From NCBI GenBank assembly GCA_016722565.1, contig JADKIU010000002.1:1-64000 (forward strand): 64,000 bases of DNA, written 5' to 3'. Positions within the stretch are counted from its first letter, which is position 1. Each line of letters opens with the position of its first letter. The notes under the pieces are model-generated. The model worked only from the letters and a program-made list of their open reading frames with translations, did not search any database and had not been told where the DNA came from. Position numbers and translations under genes: made by a program. This DNA is from Bacteroidota bacterium. Lineage in GTDB: Bacteria > Bacteroidota > Bacteroidia > 2-12-FULL-35-15. Shown here in pieces: positions 45,632 through 55,153 of this stretch.

Positions 45632-46924
45632 ATGAAATACATCTTAAAATATCTTTTGTGTTGTTTCTTTCTATTTGTTTTAAATGTTAGCTACAGTCAG
45701 CATGCGAAAATCGATTCTTTAAAGAAAGCAATCACGTTATGTGAAATCGATTCAGTGAAAGCTGAGCTGTATTTCGAACTGGGCCGTCAATTCGAATATT
45801 TTAAATCAAAGGAGCGTATTGAATATTTTATGGATGCTGCGAAGCTCGCCAAGAGAATAAATTATTCTTCAGGTATTCTTAAAATGTATCCTGTTTTAAT
45901 TACCAATTTATACCATCGCGGAATGAATGATGTTGCGATGAGTTACGCAATAGAATATATTCAGTTTTTGGAAAAGTATCATTATCAAGAGGATTTATAT
46001 GAGTTTTATAATACCTATGCTAATTTGTTGTGTCGTCAAAAAAAATACAAGGTAGCCCGCTATTATTATGATAAATCATACAACTTTAATAAATCGCAAA
46101 AAGACTATAAACAATGTGCCAACATATTTAATAATATCAGTATTTTATTACTGAATACAGCACAATATGATAGTGCATTGATATATAATTCATTGGCTGC
46201 GCAGATTTATAAGGCAAATAATGATTATTCTGCCTATGCAAATTCAATTTTAGGTTTTGCTGAAATCACTATGAAAAAAGGTGATTTGCAATTAGCACTT
46301 CAAAAAGCGATGGAAGCGTATCGTATTTATGAAGATGCTAAAATTGATTTGGGAATGGCAAATTCGTCAATAGTTTTAGGTGAAATTAATTATCAGTTAA
46401 AAGACTATAAACAGGCATTGATAAACTATAAAACTGCATTAGATTATGCTGAGAAACTAAACTTTCAAACGATAAAACGTGATGTTTATCTAGGGGTTTC
46501 TAAAACATATAGTGGATTGAACCAATTTGAAAATGCTTATCAAAACCAATTGTTATACAAAGTGATGGATGATAGTATTTCCGCTGAAATGTTGGAAGGG
46601 AAAATGTTGGAAATGGAAGTGAAATACGATATCAGCAAAAAGGAAAGCCAGATAAAAGAATCGGAATATCAATTGGAATTGAAATCGAAACAACAAAATC
46701 AGCTGCTTTTGTTGGTTTTAGCCGGCTTTATTGTTTTGGTTTTTTTACTTTTTGCATATCGTCAAAAGCGAAAATCAAATAAAGAAATATCTGAACAAAA
46801 GCGATTGGTGGATGAAAAACAAAAAGAGATCATTGATAGTATCAATTATGCAAGAAGAATCCAGCAATCCAATATGTCTTCTGAAAAGTATATTGATAAA
46901 ACCTTAAAAAGATTAATGAAATAA
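45632..46924 (+). CDS. TPR membrane protein ending in an orphan SpoIIE-linker tail
   Basis: 430 residues. Signal peptide (LLCCFFLFVLNVSYSQ), TPR-like helices to about 320, a membrane helix near 355-373 (LLLLVLAGFIVLVFLLFAY), then a basic coiled coil and EIIDSINYARRIQQSNMSSE (about 399-418) before ending KYIDKTLKRLMK. Architecture equals the SpoIIE phosphatase two genes upstream up to the linker, but the phosphatase domain is missing and the frame closes cleanly. It could titrate, scaffold or heterodimerise with the phosphatase. It starts 8 bp after its neighbour. Confidence 0.8.
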   Translation: MKYILKYLLCCFFLFVLNVSYSQHAKIDSLKKAITLCEIDSVKAELYFELGRQFEYFKSKERIEYFMDAAKLAKRINYSSGILKMYPVLITNLYHRGMNDVAMSYAIEYIQFLEKYHYQEDLYEFYNTYANLLCRQKKYKVARYYYDKSYNFNKSQKDYKQCANIFNNISILLLNTAQYDSALIYNSLAAQIYKANNDYSAYANSILGFAEITMKKGDLQLALQKAMEAYRIYEDAKIDLGMANSSIVLGEINYQLKDYKQALINYKTALDYAEKLNFQTIKRDVYLGVSKTYSGLNQFENAYQNQLLYKVMDDSISAEMLEGKMLEMEVKYDISKKESQIKESEYQLELKSKQQNQLLLLVLAGFIVLVFLLFAYRQKRKSNKEISEQKRLVDEKQKEIIDSINYARRIQQSNMSSEKYIDKTLKRLMK

Positions 46925-46931
46925 TTCGTTT

Positions 46932-48304
46932 ATGAAAAGGAGTAGGGTCGTCATATTATTTTTCCTTTTATTGCAGATTTCATTTCGGTCTTTTGGGCAA
47001 GACAAAGATTTGGATTCCCTTTTGCGAATTATTAAAACATCTGTTTATGATACCTTGAAAGTAGATGTGATGAATTCGCTTTTTCTAAGGTATGAATATG
47101 ATGATGATTTGAAAGCTCAAGAATACTTGATCAACGCTTTAGATTTGTCAAAAAAGTCAGGTTATAAAAAAGGTGAGGCGATGACTTACGCGTATAAAGG
47201 CTTTTTTGCAGAAGACAAAGGGAATTATCCTGAAGCACTTAAGTATTATTTTGAATCTTTAAGAATTAGGGAAAAGATAAAGGATAAGCCTGGAGCAGCA
47301 GATGCTTATTTTTATGTTGGGAATGTTTATTATGCTCAGGAAAACTATGAAGAGGCTTTAAAGAAGTTTTCTTCCTCACTAAAAATTTATGAGCAGCTGG
47401 GAGTAAAGAAAAGTATTGCGATTGCACATAACAATATTGGAGGGATTTATTTTCATCAAAAAAAGTATAATGAAGCATTGCACCAATATGCGTTGGCGTT
47501 AGAAATGAGAATAAAACTGCAGGATGAGAGAGGGGTTGCTGAATCGAATCTGAGTATTGGAAATGTGTATTCGGAGCAAGGTGATTATTCTATGGCACTT
47601 ACAAAATATTTGGTGGCCAAAGAAATTATGGAAAAAATTGGAATTAAGTATTTGCTAGCAGGTGTTTATTCCAATATCGGAATCGTGCATACGCGTCAGA
47701 AGAACTACAAAGAAGCTGCAATTTTTCTTAAAAAAGCCGAGCAATTATCGCTTGAGATTGGGTTTAAAGAGTGTCTAAGTAATACGTATGATGGTCTTTC
47801 AGAATTAGACAGTGCTACCGGAAATTATAAAGGAGCCTTTGAAAATCATAAATTACATATTCTATATAGCGATAGCTTAGATAATGAAGAAACGCGCAAA
47901 AAAACTATTCAGAATCAAATGAATTATGATTTTGAAAAGAAAGAAGCCATCGCTGTCGCTGAACATCAAAAGGAATTAGAAAATCAAGAGTTGATTGCAG
48001 AAGAAAAAAGTCGTAAACAAAAAATTGTATTAGTGCTTGTTTCCTGTTTTTGATTCTTGTAATAATTTTTGCTGTTTATGTTTTCAGGTCGTTGCGTATT
48101 ACTCGAAAACAAAAAGATATTATTGAAAATCAAAAACTACTTGTCGAACAACAAAAGTCGGAAGTAGAAGAGCAAAAGAATAAAGTGGAGGAGCACCAAA
48201 AGGCTATTGTTGATAGTATTAAGTATGCAAGAAGAATTCAACGCTCATTATTGCCCACTGAAAAATATATTGAAAAGTCTGTAAACCGTTTGAGAAAGAC
48301 GTAA
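46932..48304 (+). CDS. TPR membrane protein ending in an orphan SpoIIE-linker tail (one frameshift)
   Basis: About 457 residues when one base is restored in the T5 run at 48045-48049 (VLVSCF to LILVIIFAVYVF). Signal peptide (VVILFFLLLQISFRSFGQ), at least five canonical TPRs (ADAYFYVGNVYYAQENYEEA, AIAHNNIGGIYFHQKKYNEA, AESNLSIGNVYSEQGDYSMA), a membrane helix that is completed only across the frameshift, coiled coil, then AIVDSIKYARRIQRSLLPTE and the end VNRLRKT. The frame shift falls inside the helix, so it is almost certainly a sequencing error. It lies 7 bp after the previous gene and 3 bp before nth. Confidence 0.75.
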
Positions 48305-48307
48305 GGA

Positions 48308-48961
48308 ATGACTAAAAAGGAACGTTTCGAAAAGGTAATCGATTACTTCAGTAAAAATCATCCGATTGCTGAAACAGAATTGAACTATGATAACCCCTAC
48401 CAATTATTGGTGGCGGTTATCTTGTCTGCTCAATGCACCGATAAGCGAGTAAATATAGTTACGCCAGCATTATTTAATGCTTTTCCTGTCCCCGAAGTGA
48501 TGGCTGTAGCAAGCAGTGATGAAGTGTTTGAATACATTAAAAGCATCAGTTATCCGAATAATAAAGCCAAGCATTTGGTAGGAATGGCTAAAATGCTAGT
48601 AACTGAATTTAAAGGTGTGGTTCCTTCGGAAATAAATGAATTGATAAAAATGCCAGGGGTAGGGCGTAAAACCGCCAATGTTATTGCTTCTGTGGTGTAT
48701 GATAAACCTGCTATGGCAGTTGATACACATGTATTTAGAGTTTCCAACCGTTTGGGTTTAACTACGAATTCAAAAACCCCTTTAGAAACGGAAAAACAAC
48801 TGATAAAATACATTCCCGAAAATAAAGTAGCAGTTGCTCATCATTGGTTAATCTTGCATGGTCGCTATGTTTGTATAGCCCGAAATCCGAAATGTATGGA
48901 GTGTGAAATCAAGATGTATTGCAAATATTTCGAAGCCCTTTCGAAAAAAATAGCCAGATAA
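48308..48961 (+). CDS. nth: Endonuclease III
   Basis: 217 residues, full length. The helix-hairpin-helix is LIKMPGVGRKTANVI with the catalytic Lys (LSAQCTDKRVN) and Asp (AVDTHVFRVSNR) both present. The C-terminal 4Fe-4S ligands are spaced C-x6-C-x2-C-x5-C (CIARNPKCMECEIKMYC). It is a bifunctional glycosylase/AP lyase removing oxidised pyrimidines, cytosolic. It is 3 bp after the signalling cluster and may be cotranscribed with it, although function does not suggest a link. Confidence 0.95.
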   Translation: MTKKERFEKVIDYFSKNHPIAETELNYDNPYQLLVAVILSAQCTDKRVNIVTPALFNAFPVPEVMAVASSDEVFEYIKSISYPNNKAKHLVGMAKMLVTEFKGVVPSEINELIKMPGVGRKTANVIASVVYDKPAMAVDTHVFRVSNRLGLTTNSKTPLETEKQLIKYIPENKVAVAHHWLILHGRYVCIARNPKCMECEIKMYCKYFEALSKKIAR

Positions 48962-48991
48962 AATCCTGCTAAATATATTGGTAATTTAAAT

Positions 48992-49087
48992 TTAGCTCAA
49001 TACTGTAGGGTATTTTACAGGTTTTTGGTTGGTTTTTGTTTTGCTACGTTTTTTAGTATTCTTAAATTTTTCTTTTTTCTTGTTCAT
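48992..49087 (-). CDS. Possible tiny highly basic protein (31 residues)
   Basis: Minus-strand ATG at 49087, reading MNKKKEKFKNTKKRSKTKTN and ending YPTVLS. 13 of 31 residues are Lys or Arg. It is the only open reading in the nth-bcp gap. The Lys bias may simply reflect an A-rich stretch, and no promoter box is seen, so this is a weak candidate for a ribosome- or RNA-associated peptide. Confidence 0.25.
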   Translation of the reverse strand: MNKKKEKFKNTKKRSKTKTNQKPVKYPTVLS

Positions 49088-49148
49088 AAATAGCAGAACT
49101 TTGTTTTATAAATAAGTGATAATTCATTTAATTTTATAGAAAGAATTT

Positions 49149-49616
49149 ATGAAAAATCACACAACAAGGCTGAAAGCAGGGGACAAGGCTCCTACTTTTA
49201 GTGGAAAAGATCAGAACGGAAAAAAAGTTTCTTTGAAAGACTTTGCAGGAAAAAAATTGGTGTTGTACTTCTATCCGAAAGACAATACACCTACTTGTAC
49301 TGTTGAAGCGTGTAATTTGAGAGATAATTTTGCGCAATTAAAAAAGAAAGGATATTCTGTTTTAGGAGTCAGTGCCGATGAAGAGAAAAAACATTTAAAG
49401 TTCGTTGAGAAATTTGATTTGCCTTTCCAATTGTTGGCTGATGTGAATATGGAAGCAATAAAAGCTTACGATATTTGGGGGAAGAAACAGTTTATGGGAA
49501 AAGTTTTTGACGGAATTAATCGCACTACCTTTATAATAGATGAAAAAGGCAAAATTGAAAAAGTAATAACTGATGTGAAAAGTAAAAATCACACGGAGCA
49601 AATCTTAGGTGACTAA
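49149..49616 (+). CDS. bcp: Peroxiredoxin, Bcp/PrxQ type
   Basis: 155 residues. LVLYFYPKDNTPTCTVEACNLRDNF contains the peroxidatic Cys (TPTCT) and the resolving Cys five residues later (ACN), as in PrxQ/BCP. KAGDKAPTFSGKDQNGKKVSL and DEEKKHLKFVEKFDLPFQLLAD are standard. It reduces H2O2 and alkyl hydroperoxides with thioredoxin in the cytosol. Its last codons and stop lie inside the left arm of a degenerate repeat (49608-49773), so the repeat may shape its 3' end. Confidence 0.95.
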   Translation: MKNHTTRLKAGDKAPTFSGKDQNGKKVSLKDFAGKKLVLYFYPKDNTPTCTVEACNLRDNFAQLKKKGYSVLGVSADEEKKHLKFVEKFDLPFQLLADVNMEAIKAYDIWGKKQFMGKVFDGINRTTFIIDEKGKIEKVITDVKSKNHTEQILGD

Positions 49617-49773
49617 GTGACTAGGTGATTAAGTAGCTAGGCGAAAAAGAAAAGAGTGATAATATAATAAAGTAATAAAGTGATCAAGTGGATATTTAAA
49701 GTATAAAGGGAAATTGGAATAAAGTAGTAGTGAAACTACTCAATCACCTGATCACTCGTCCACCTAGTCATCC
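49608..49773. repeat. Degenerate GTGAYTARG repeat with imperfect inverted arms
   Basis: Left arm GGTGACTAAGTGACTAGGTGATTAAG (49608 on) repeats a GTGAYTA-type unit in tandem. The right arm (49738-49773) read on the minus strand gives AGTGATCAGGTGATTGAGT, 16 of 19 identical to the left AGTGACTAGGTGATTAAGT. A further small hairpin AGTAGT/ACTACT (49723-49740) lies inside. No reading frame is seen in it. It resembles intergenic MITE/REP-like elements and fills the bcp-recA gap. Confidence 0.5.
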
Positions 49774-49802
49774 AAAATTGTAACTATAAAATCTATATAA
49801 CC

Positions 49803-50885
49803 ATGAGCAAAGAAACCAAAGAATCAAAAGGCGCGAAAGAAGCAAAAGAATCCGTTAACAGAGAAAAATTAAAAGCATTGCAACTCACCATCGATAAGTT
49901 AGAAAAAACCTATGGTAAAGGTGCTATTATGAAAATGGGAGATGCTCCTGCAGATAATGTGGAAGTGATTCCTACAGGTTCTTTGGGTGTTGATATTGCC
50001 CTAGGAATAGGCGGATTACCAAAAGGTAGAGTTATTGAAATTTATGGACCTGAATCGTCCGGTAAAACGACATTGACATTACATGCAATTGCTGAAGTGC
50101 AACGTGCCGGTGGAATTGCAGCATTCATTGATGCAGAACATGCATTCGACCGTACCTAGCTGAAAAATTGGGTATTGATACAGAAAATTTATTAATCTCT
50201 CAGCCTGACAATGGCGAACAAGCCTTAGAGATTGCTGAGAATTTAATCCGTTCCGGAGCAATTGATATTATTGTTATCGACTCCGTTGCCGCATTGGTTC
50301 CTAAAAGTGAAATCGAAGGTGAAATGGGGGATTCAAAAATGGGCTTACATGCACGATTAATGTCACAGGCTTTACGTAAACTTACCGGTACAATCAATAA
50401 AACAGGTTGGCTGTATCTTCATCAACCAAATGGCGGAGAAAATTGGTGTGATGTTCGGTAATCCTGAAACAACAACAGGTGGAAATGCGTTGAAATTCTA
50501 TGCTTCTGTACGTATTGATATCCGTAGAATTGGACAAATTAAAGAAGGAGATGCTGTTGTTGGTAACCGTACACGTGTAAAAATCGTAAAAAACAAAGTA
50601 GCTCCTCCTTTCCGTCAGGCGGAATTTGATATCATGTATGGAGAAGGAATATCTAAAATTGGCGAAATCGTTGATTTGGGTGTTGAACATAACATCATTA
50701 AAAAGAGTGGTTCTTGGTTTAGTTACGGTGATACCAAATTAGGTCAAGGTAGAGATGCTGTTAAAGCATTGTTCCATGACAACATCGAATTGTGTGAAGA
50801 AATTGAAATGAAAATTCGTGTTGCTTTAAGCAATGCTACCTTAGTGGCTCCGGAAGTTCCGGAATTAGCAACAGCTAAAAGTTAA
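49803..50885 (+). CDS. recA: Recombinase A (two frameshifts)
   Basis: About 360 residues when joined from three stretches (49803-50159, 50168-50461, 50430-50885). The Walker A loop is GPESSGKTT, Walker B IIVIDSVAAL, and MGLHARLMSQALRKLT and FGNPETTTGGNALKFYASVR are textbook RecA. The first break is a missing base in GTACCTAGCTG (true DRTYAEKLG), the second an extra G in GGTTGGCTG (true NKTG...CIFINQ). RecA is single-copy and highly conserved, so both breaks are very probably sequencing errors. An N-terminal Lys/Glu-rich extension (KETKESKGAKEAKES) is usual for the phylum. Confidence 0.9.
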
Positions 50886-50918
50886 TACCCGTTTATAGGC
50901 AGATTGCCCATTTATTTG

Positions 50919-50979
50919 AATGTCATCCCCAACATTCGGTTTCCTTTGGAAGCCTTATGAATACGGGATGACATTTTTT
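50919..50979 (+). terminator. Long-stem terminator after recA
   Basis: AATGTCATCCC (50919-50929) pairs perfectly with GGGATGACATT (50965-50975), loop 35 nt, followed by a T-rich end. It lies 34 bp after the recA stop, just before the promoter box at 50983. Confidence 0.65.
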
Positions 50980-50982
50980 ATT

Positions 50983-50990
50983 TACTTTTG
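50983..50990 (+). promoter_or_regulatory. Candidate -7 box (TACTTTTG)
   Basis: Perfect TAnnTTTG 21 bp before the ATG at 51012, directly after the recA terminator. The -33 element is unclear. Confidence 0.45.
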
Positions 50991-51011
50991 TTTAACTTTA
51001 ATCGAATCGAT

Positions 51012-52034
51012 ATGAATTTTAAAACTCTTTTTTCTTCTTTCTTTTTTGCAAGTGTAATACTGTTTTCTTCTTGTGGAAATGAACCCGTTTCGAATGAAAC
51101 TCCTAAAACAGATTCGTTAAAGTCTAAATTACCTGAAGCACTTGTTAAGTTGAATGCTGATATTGCAGCAAATCCTGATAATCCGGATTTCTATCATAAC
51201 CGAGCAAAATATTACTTGAATGAACAGAAGTACGATAAGGGGTTTGAGGATATGAAAAAAGTAATGATTCTGGACAGTACAAAAGCGCCTTATTTTATTA
51301 CACTTTCTGATTTATATTTCCTTACCAATCAAACAGGAAATTCTAAAGCTGCATTGGAAAAATGTCTTTCATTAGACAATAAAAATGTGGATGCCATGCT
51401 CAAGTTAGCAGAGCTCTATTTTTATGTCAAAAAACACGATAAATGTTTTGAATACATTAATATGGCTTTGAAAATTGACAAGTATAATACGAAAGGGTAT
51501 TTTATGAAGGGGATGAATTATAAGGAGTTAAAGGATACCGCCAAAGCCATTTCAAGTATGCAAACAGCTGTAGAAATTGACCAAACATTCTATAGCGCAT
51601 ACATGCAATTAGGTATTTTAAATGCCGGACAGAGAAATCCGATTGCTATTGATTATTATAAGAATGCATTGCGCATTCAACCGCAAAGTAAAGATACATG
51701 GTATGATATCGGAATGTTTTATCAAGATGCTAAAAACTGGGATAAGGCCATCGAAGCATACAATGTATTATTGAAAATAGATCCGATGCATAAAAATGCG
51801 AATTACAATTTAGGCGGAATTTATATGGTTGGAAAAAATGATTATAAATCTTCTTTAACTTATTTTTCCAAAGCATTGTCGATCGATCCGGCCTATGTGG
51901 AAGCATATTATGGAAGAGGCGTTTGTTATCAAACGATGGGAGATAAAAAAAATGCAGCAACCGATTTCAAAGCTTGTCTTTCTATTAATCCTAATTTTGA
52001 AGAAGCTGCAAATGCTTTAAAAGGATTAAACTAG
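51012..52034 (+). CDS. TPR-repeat lipoprotein
   Basis: 340 residues from ATG 51012 (the frame opens 24 bp earlier, but the signal peptide starts here). Lipobox LFSSC with Cys21, then about eight tetratricopeptide repeats, for example AIDYYKNALRIQPQSKDTWY, AIEAYNVLLKIDPMHKNANY and SLTYFSKALSIDPAYVEAYY. It is probably an outer-membrane-anchored periplasmic scaffold. No enzymatic domain is seen. It is convergent with the large T9SS cargo gene, separated by only 2 bp. Confidence 0.85.
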   Translation: MNFKTLFSSFFFASVILFSSCGNEPVSNETPKTDSLKSKLPEALVKLNADIAANPDNPDFYHNRAKYYLNEQKYDKGFEDMKKVMILDSTKAPYFITLSDLYFLTNQTGNSKAALEKCLSLDNKNVDAMLKLAELYFYVKKHDKCFEYINMALKIDKYNTKGYFMKGMNYKELKDTAKAISSMQTAVEIDQTFYSAYMQLGILNAGQRNPIAIDYYKNALRIQPQSKDTWYDIGMFYQDAKNWDKAIEAYNVLLKIDPMHKNANYNLGGIYMVGKNDYKSSLTYFSKALSIDPAYVEAYYGRGVCYQTMGDKKNAATDFKACLSINPNFEEAANALKGLN

Positions 52035-52036
52035 GT

Positions 52037-55000
52037 TTATAGTTTTATTTTTTTACTTACCAATTTTTTTCCGTCACTGGCTTTGATTAAATAAATTCCT
52101 TTCGAAAGGTTGTCTGTTGGGATTGAAATTTTTGAATTTTCAGCTATAGACACATTCGTTTTTGATACAACCTTTTTTCCCATTAAATCAAACAAGTCGA
52201 ATGAGACGATGCACGTAGATTCGCAATTAAAAAACAGTGTTAACTCGCTTTCAGATGCAAATGTGTAAACTAAATCAAAATCAGAACTGCTTTTTTCTAC
52301 TGAAATAATTTGACTATAGGTTACAGCTCCGTCAAAATCTGCCTGCTTCAACCGATAATAGGAAACACCGGAAAGTGGAGCGTAATCAATCGTTGAATAG
52401 TTAATTGTTACGGTACTATTTCCAGCTCCGTCAATTACATCGATTTCCTCAAAAGAAAATCCATCTGCCGATCGTTCAATGGTAAAATAATCGTTGTTGG
52501 TTTCTGAGGATGTCACCCATTTAATTTCCACGTTGTTTTTAGAATTAAATGCTGCAGTAAAGTTTAACAATTCAATTGGTAGAGGGTTAACTCCGGCTAA
52601 TCTAGAGGCAAGGGTAAACGGACTAAAGGAAGTAACTGCTCCACTTGTGATGATTGTACCATTTGTGGTTGTTCCTGTAGTGCCTCCATTTCCATGGTCT
52701 TTCCACATGGAACCATCCCATCTTGCAATTGCTAAATCTGGCAAGGAGGTTACACCACAACTATATGTATCCCAGCTTAAGGTTACATTTGCATCAATAC
52801 TTCCCAATCTATTTAAAATCCAATATTCACATCTCCCAATATCATCTAAGGTGGCATCTTTTAATGTGACATCATAGGGAGCTAAATCCGGATCCGCATG
52901 AAAATATTCTGCAGTAAATGTTTCAGAGCCGCTTAAAGATGTTACCGAAATTGGACGATAGGCTGCATCTTTTCCTACAGGAAAAATAAAATCAGTGGCT
53001 CCATTTTTTGCAACCGGACCTGTAACAAAGCTTGTGTTGTTTGCTCCAGTGGTTGAGGAGCTTGAACTCATATTTAGAATATTTGTTGCTGTGGAGGCTA
53101 CCAATCCATTTGTGAATGTTGCTAATCCATTAATAGTAGTGGCTCCATTGAGTGTTTTCATGCCACCGCCATTAAAAAGAATATTGGAGTAGGTGAGTTG
53201 ACTCTCCACATTTTGAGCAGCTGTTCCGGAATACTCTACTGCTGAGCCAACGTTTAAGTTGTAAATGTTGTTGGTCGTACTAAAAGATGAAAAGGCGTTG
53301 GAAGATGCATCCGCTCCTGATAAAGTAAGCTTTCCACCACTTTCAATAGTCAATATTGCTGTTGCAACACCAGACGCACTTGTTGTGATGTAAGCACATT
53401 TTACAATACCCCCATTTTTAATAGTTAAGGAGACAGGACGAGATAAATTAACATTATTAGTAGTGATATATATTGTCCCGTCAATATCGATAGTTCCGTA
53501 TACTGTAAATGATCCACCACATGCTGTTGCATCAACACCAGCCACACCATCTATTGAAATGTTGTTTGATACCGCACCGGCAGTAATTCCTCTTAATGTT
53601 TTTCCTGCATTCACAATTACATCAAACATCGCATCACTCGACCCATCATTGAATAATATCGTTGCTGACCCTGTGCTCCAAAACAAAAAGATGTTCATAT
53701 CGATGGTTAATGTGGTATTGGAGGAATTGTTTATTGCATCATCTTTTCTGATTCGTGTCGCGTAAAATGAACCACTTCCAGAAATTGTACACGTAATTCC
53801 TCCAGCTAGGTCGAAGCAGATATCATCACCAGTCACCGTGCCTATTGTTCCGTTGCAAGTGATGTTGCCGTATATCTGCACATAAGCATTTGCACCCGTA
53901 AAATGATTAGTCCATAAAATTCCTCCGGTTTGAACTACTAAATTTTTACAATCAAACGGAGGTGTACCGCTTCCGTCTAAATCGATTGTATGTGTTCTTA
54001 TTTCTACATTGGATGTTCCTGCATCTGGAAAATCTCCTGCTGTGCAAGCTACCCAAGCGGAACCATTCCATTTTTCCCAGGTGGTGTTTGTTCCCCAGTT
54101 CCCGTTTGCTCTGCTGCGATAATCTCCTACACTTGTGGTTACGATGCTAAGCGAAGCCACATTTGAAGTAATCGTTGGAGGAGCGCATACACCTGTTACA
54201 ATGCATTGGTATTGCCAGGTATCCATCGCCAAAGTAACACCGGATAATGTCAAGCTGCTTGTTCCTGTGCCGCTATAAATACCACCATCCGAGAGATTAA
54301 CAAAGCCTCCACCTTGATCTTCCTGCCATTGATAGGTCAAGCCACCTCCAGCTGCAGTTACTGTGAAAGTAGCATTGCTACCAACAGAAACCGTTGTATT
54401 GCTCGGGTGGCTCGAGATAGTAGGCGATGCATTTATTGTCATGGCAATACTTGCACTCACAGTTGACCAGCATAAAGTAGTATTGTTCTGTGCTCTTACA
54501 TGATAGGTTCCTGAAACACTTACAGGATAAGTGGATGAAGTAGGGTTGGTAGTGCTTGTTCCTGAAGCATTTGTTCCTTGCCAGTACCAAGTTTCTCCAG
54601 CTGAAGGAGTCATTGTATTTAAAGTAGTTGCTCCGCAAGATGGATTTGAAGCAGCAGTGGGCGATGATGGAGTAGAAGGTGGTGTGCAGGCAGGAGCTGT
54701 TATGGATACTTCATCAAGTGTAATGTTTCCAGTTACTTTTGTTATAAAGTTGAATTTTACTTTTGAGGTGCCAGCATTTAATGTATGCGTATGAACAGTA
54801 CAAGAACCGGGCATGTCTGTACTATTTGAATAGGTAATAATATTCTGATAACTTCCACCATAAAATTCTTGAACCGTAAATGTTCCGGAAGTATAACCTT
54901 GTCCTTTAAGCGTGTATATTAATTGATCGGGTACACCAGTAAAAGATACTTCAAAGTAATCTCCAGTTGAATTCAATTGTCCGGAATTCACTCCTGTGCA

Positions 55001-55153
55001 TTGAGATGAAGTATAACTTCCAGTTCCATTGTCAATCCAACCTAAAGGAGTTGTTGTCCATGCCTCTGTTCTGGATACTGGTAATGACGTTTGGCCAATA
55101 ATTACATTTGACAAAACACTTAATAAAATGATATGTATCCCTTTTAATCTCAT
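52037..55153 (-). CDS. Large secreted Ig/lamin-type-repeat protein with T9SS type A sorting domain
   Basis: 1038 residues with a signal peptide (IHIILLSVLSNVIIGQ). An N-terminal beta domain (about 20-150), Ig-like repeats (PTISSHPSNTTVSVGSNATF, GGLTYQWQEDQGGGFVNLSD), then a long low-complexity beta region, a segment typical of T9SS cargo (PLPIELLNFTAAFNSKNNVE, TIERSADGFSFEEIDVIDGA) and a C-terminal type A domain (SFDLFDLMGKKVVSKTNVSI, KGIYLIKASDGKKLVSKKI). It should be exported through T9SS and attached to the surface. Ligand unknown. It is transcribed alone toward the TPR lipoprotein. Confidence 0.85.
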   Translation of the reverse strand: MRLKGIHIILLSVLSNVIIGQTSLPVSRTEAWTTTPLGWIDNGTGSYTSSQCTGVNSGQLNSTGDYFEVSFTGVPDQLIYTLKGQGYTSGTFTVQEFYGGSYQNIITYSNSTDMPGSCTVHTHTLNAGTSKVKFNFITKVTGNITLDEVSITAPACTPPSTPSSPTAASNPSCGATTLNTMTPSAGETWYWQGTNASGTSTTNPTSSTYPVSVSGTYHVRAQNNTTLCWSTVSASIAMTINASPTISSHPSNTTVSVGSNATFTVTAAGGGLTYQWQEDQGGGFVNLSDGGIYSGTGTSSLTLSGVTLAMDTWQYQCIVTGVCAPPTITSNVASLSIVTTSVGDYRSRANGNWGTNTTWEKWNGSAWVACTAGDFPDAGTSNVEIRTHTIDLDGSGTPPFDCKNLVVQTGGILWTNHFTGANAYVQIYGNITCNGTIGTVTGDDICFDLAGGITCTISGSGSFYATRIRKDDAINNSSNTTLTIDMNIFLFWSTGSATILFNDGSSDAMFDVIVNAGKTLRGITAGAVSNNISIDGVAGVDATACGGSFTVYGTIDIDGTIYITTNNVNLSRPVSLTIKNGGIVKCAYITTSASGVATAILTIESGGKLTLSGADASSNAFSSFSTTNNIYNLNVGSAVEYSGTAAQNVESQLTYSNILFNGGGMKTLNGATTINGLATFTNGLVASTATNILNMSSSSSTTGANNTSFVTGPVAKNGATDFIFPVGKDAAYRPISVTSLSGSETFTAEYFHADPDLAPYDVTLKDATLDDIGRCEYWILNRLGSIDANVTLSWDTYSCGVTSLPDLAIARWDGSMWKDHGNGGTTGTTTNGTIITSGAVTSFSPFTLASRLAGVNPLPIELLNFTAAFNSKNNVEIKWVTSSETNNDYFTIERSADGFSFEEIDVIDGAGNSTVTINYSTIDYAPLSGVSYYRLKQADFDGAVTYSQIISVEKSSSDFDLVYTFASESELTLFFNCESTCIVSFDLFDLMGKKVVSKTNVSIAENSKISIPTDNLSKGIYLIKASDGKKLVSKKIKL

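Noticed and set aside
44895..48304. The three orphan-linker genes as truncated pseudogenes of SpoIIE phosphatases
   Set aside because: All three end at the same point with similar basic tails, and no phosphatase remnant follows any of them.
50919..50975. TGTCATCCC/GGGATGACA arms as ends of an insertion element
   Set aside because: No transposase or target duplication; position and T-tract fit a terminator better.
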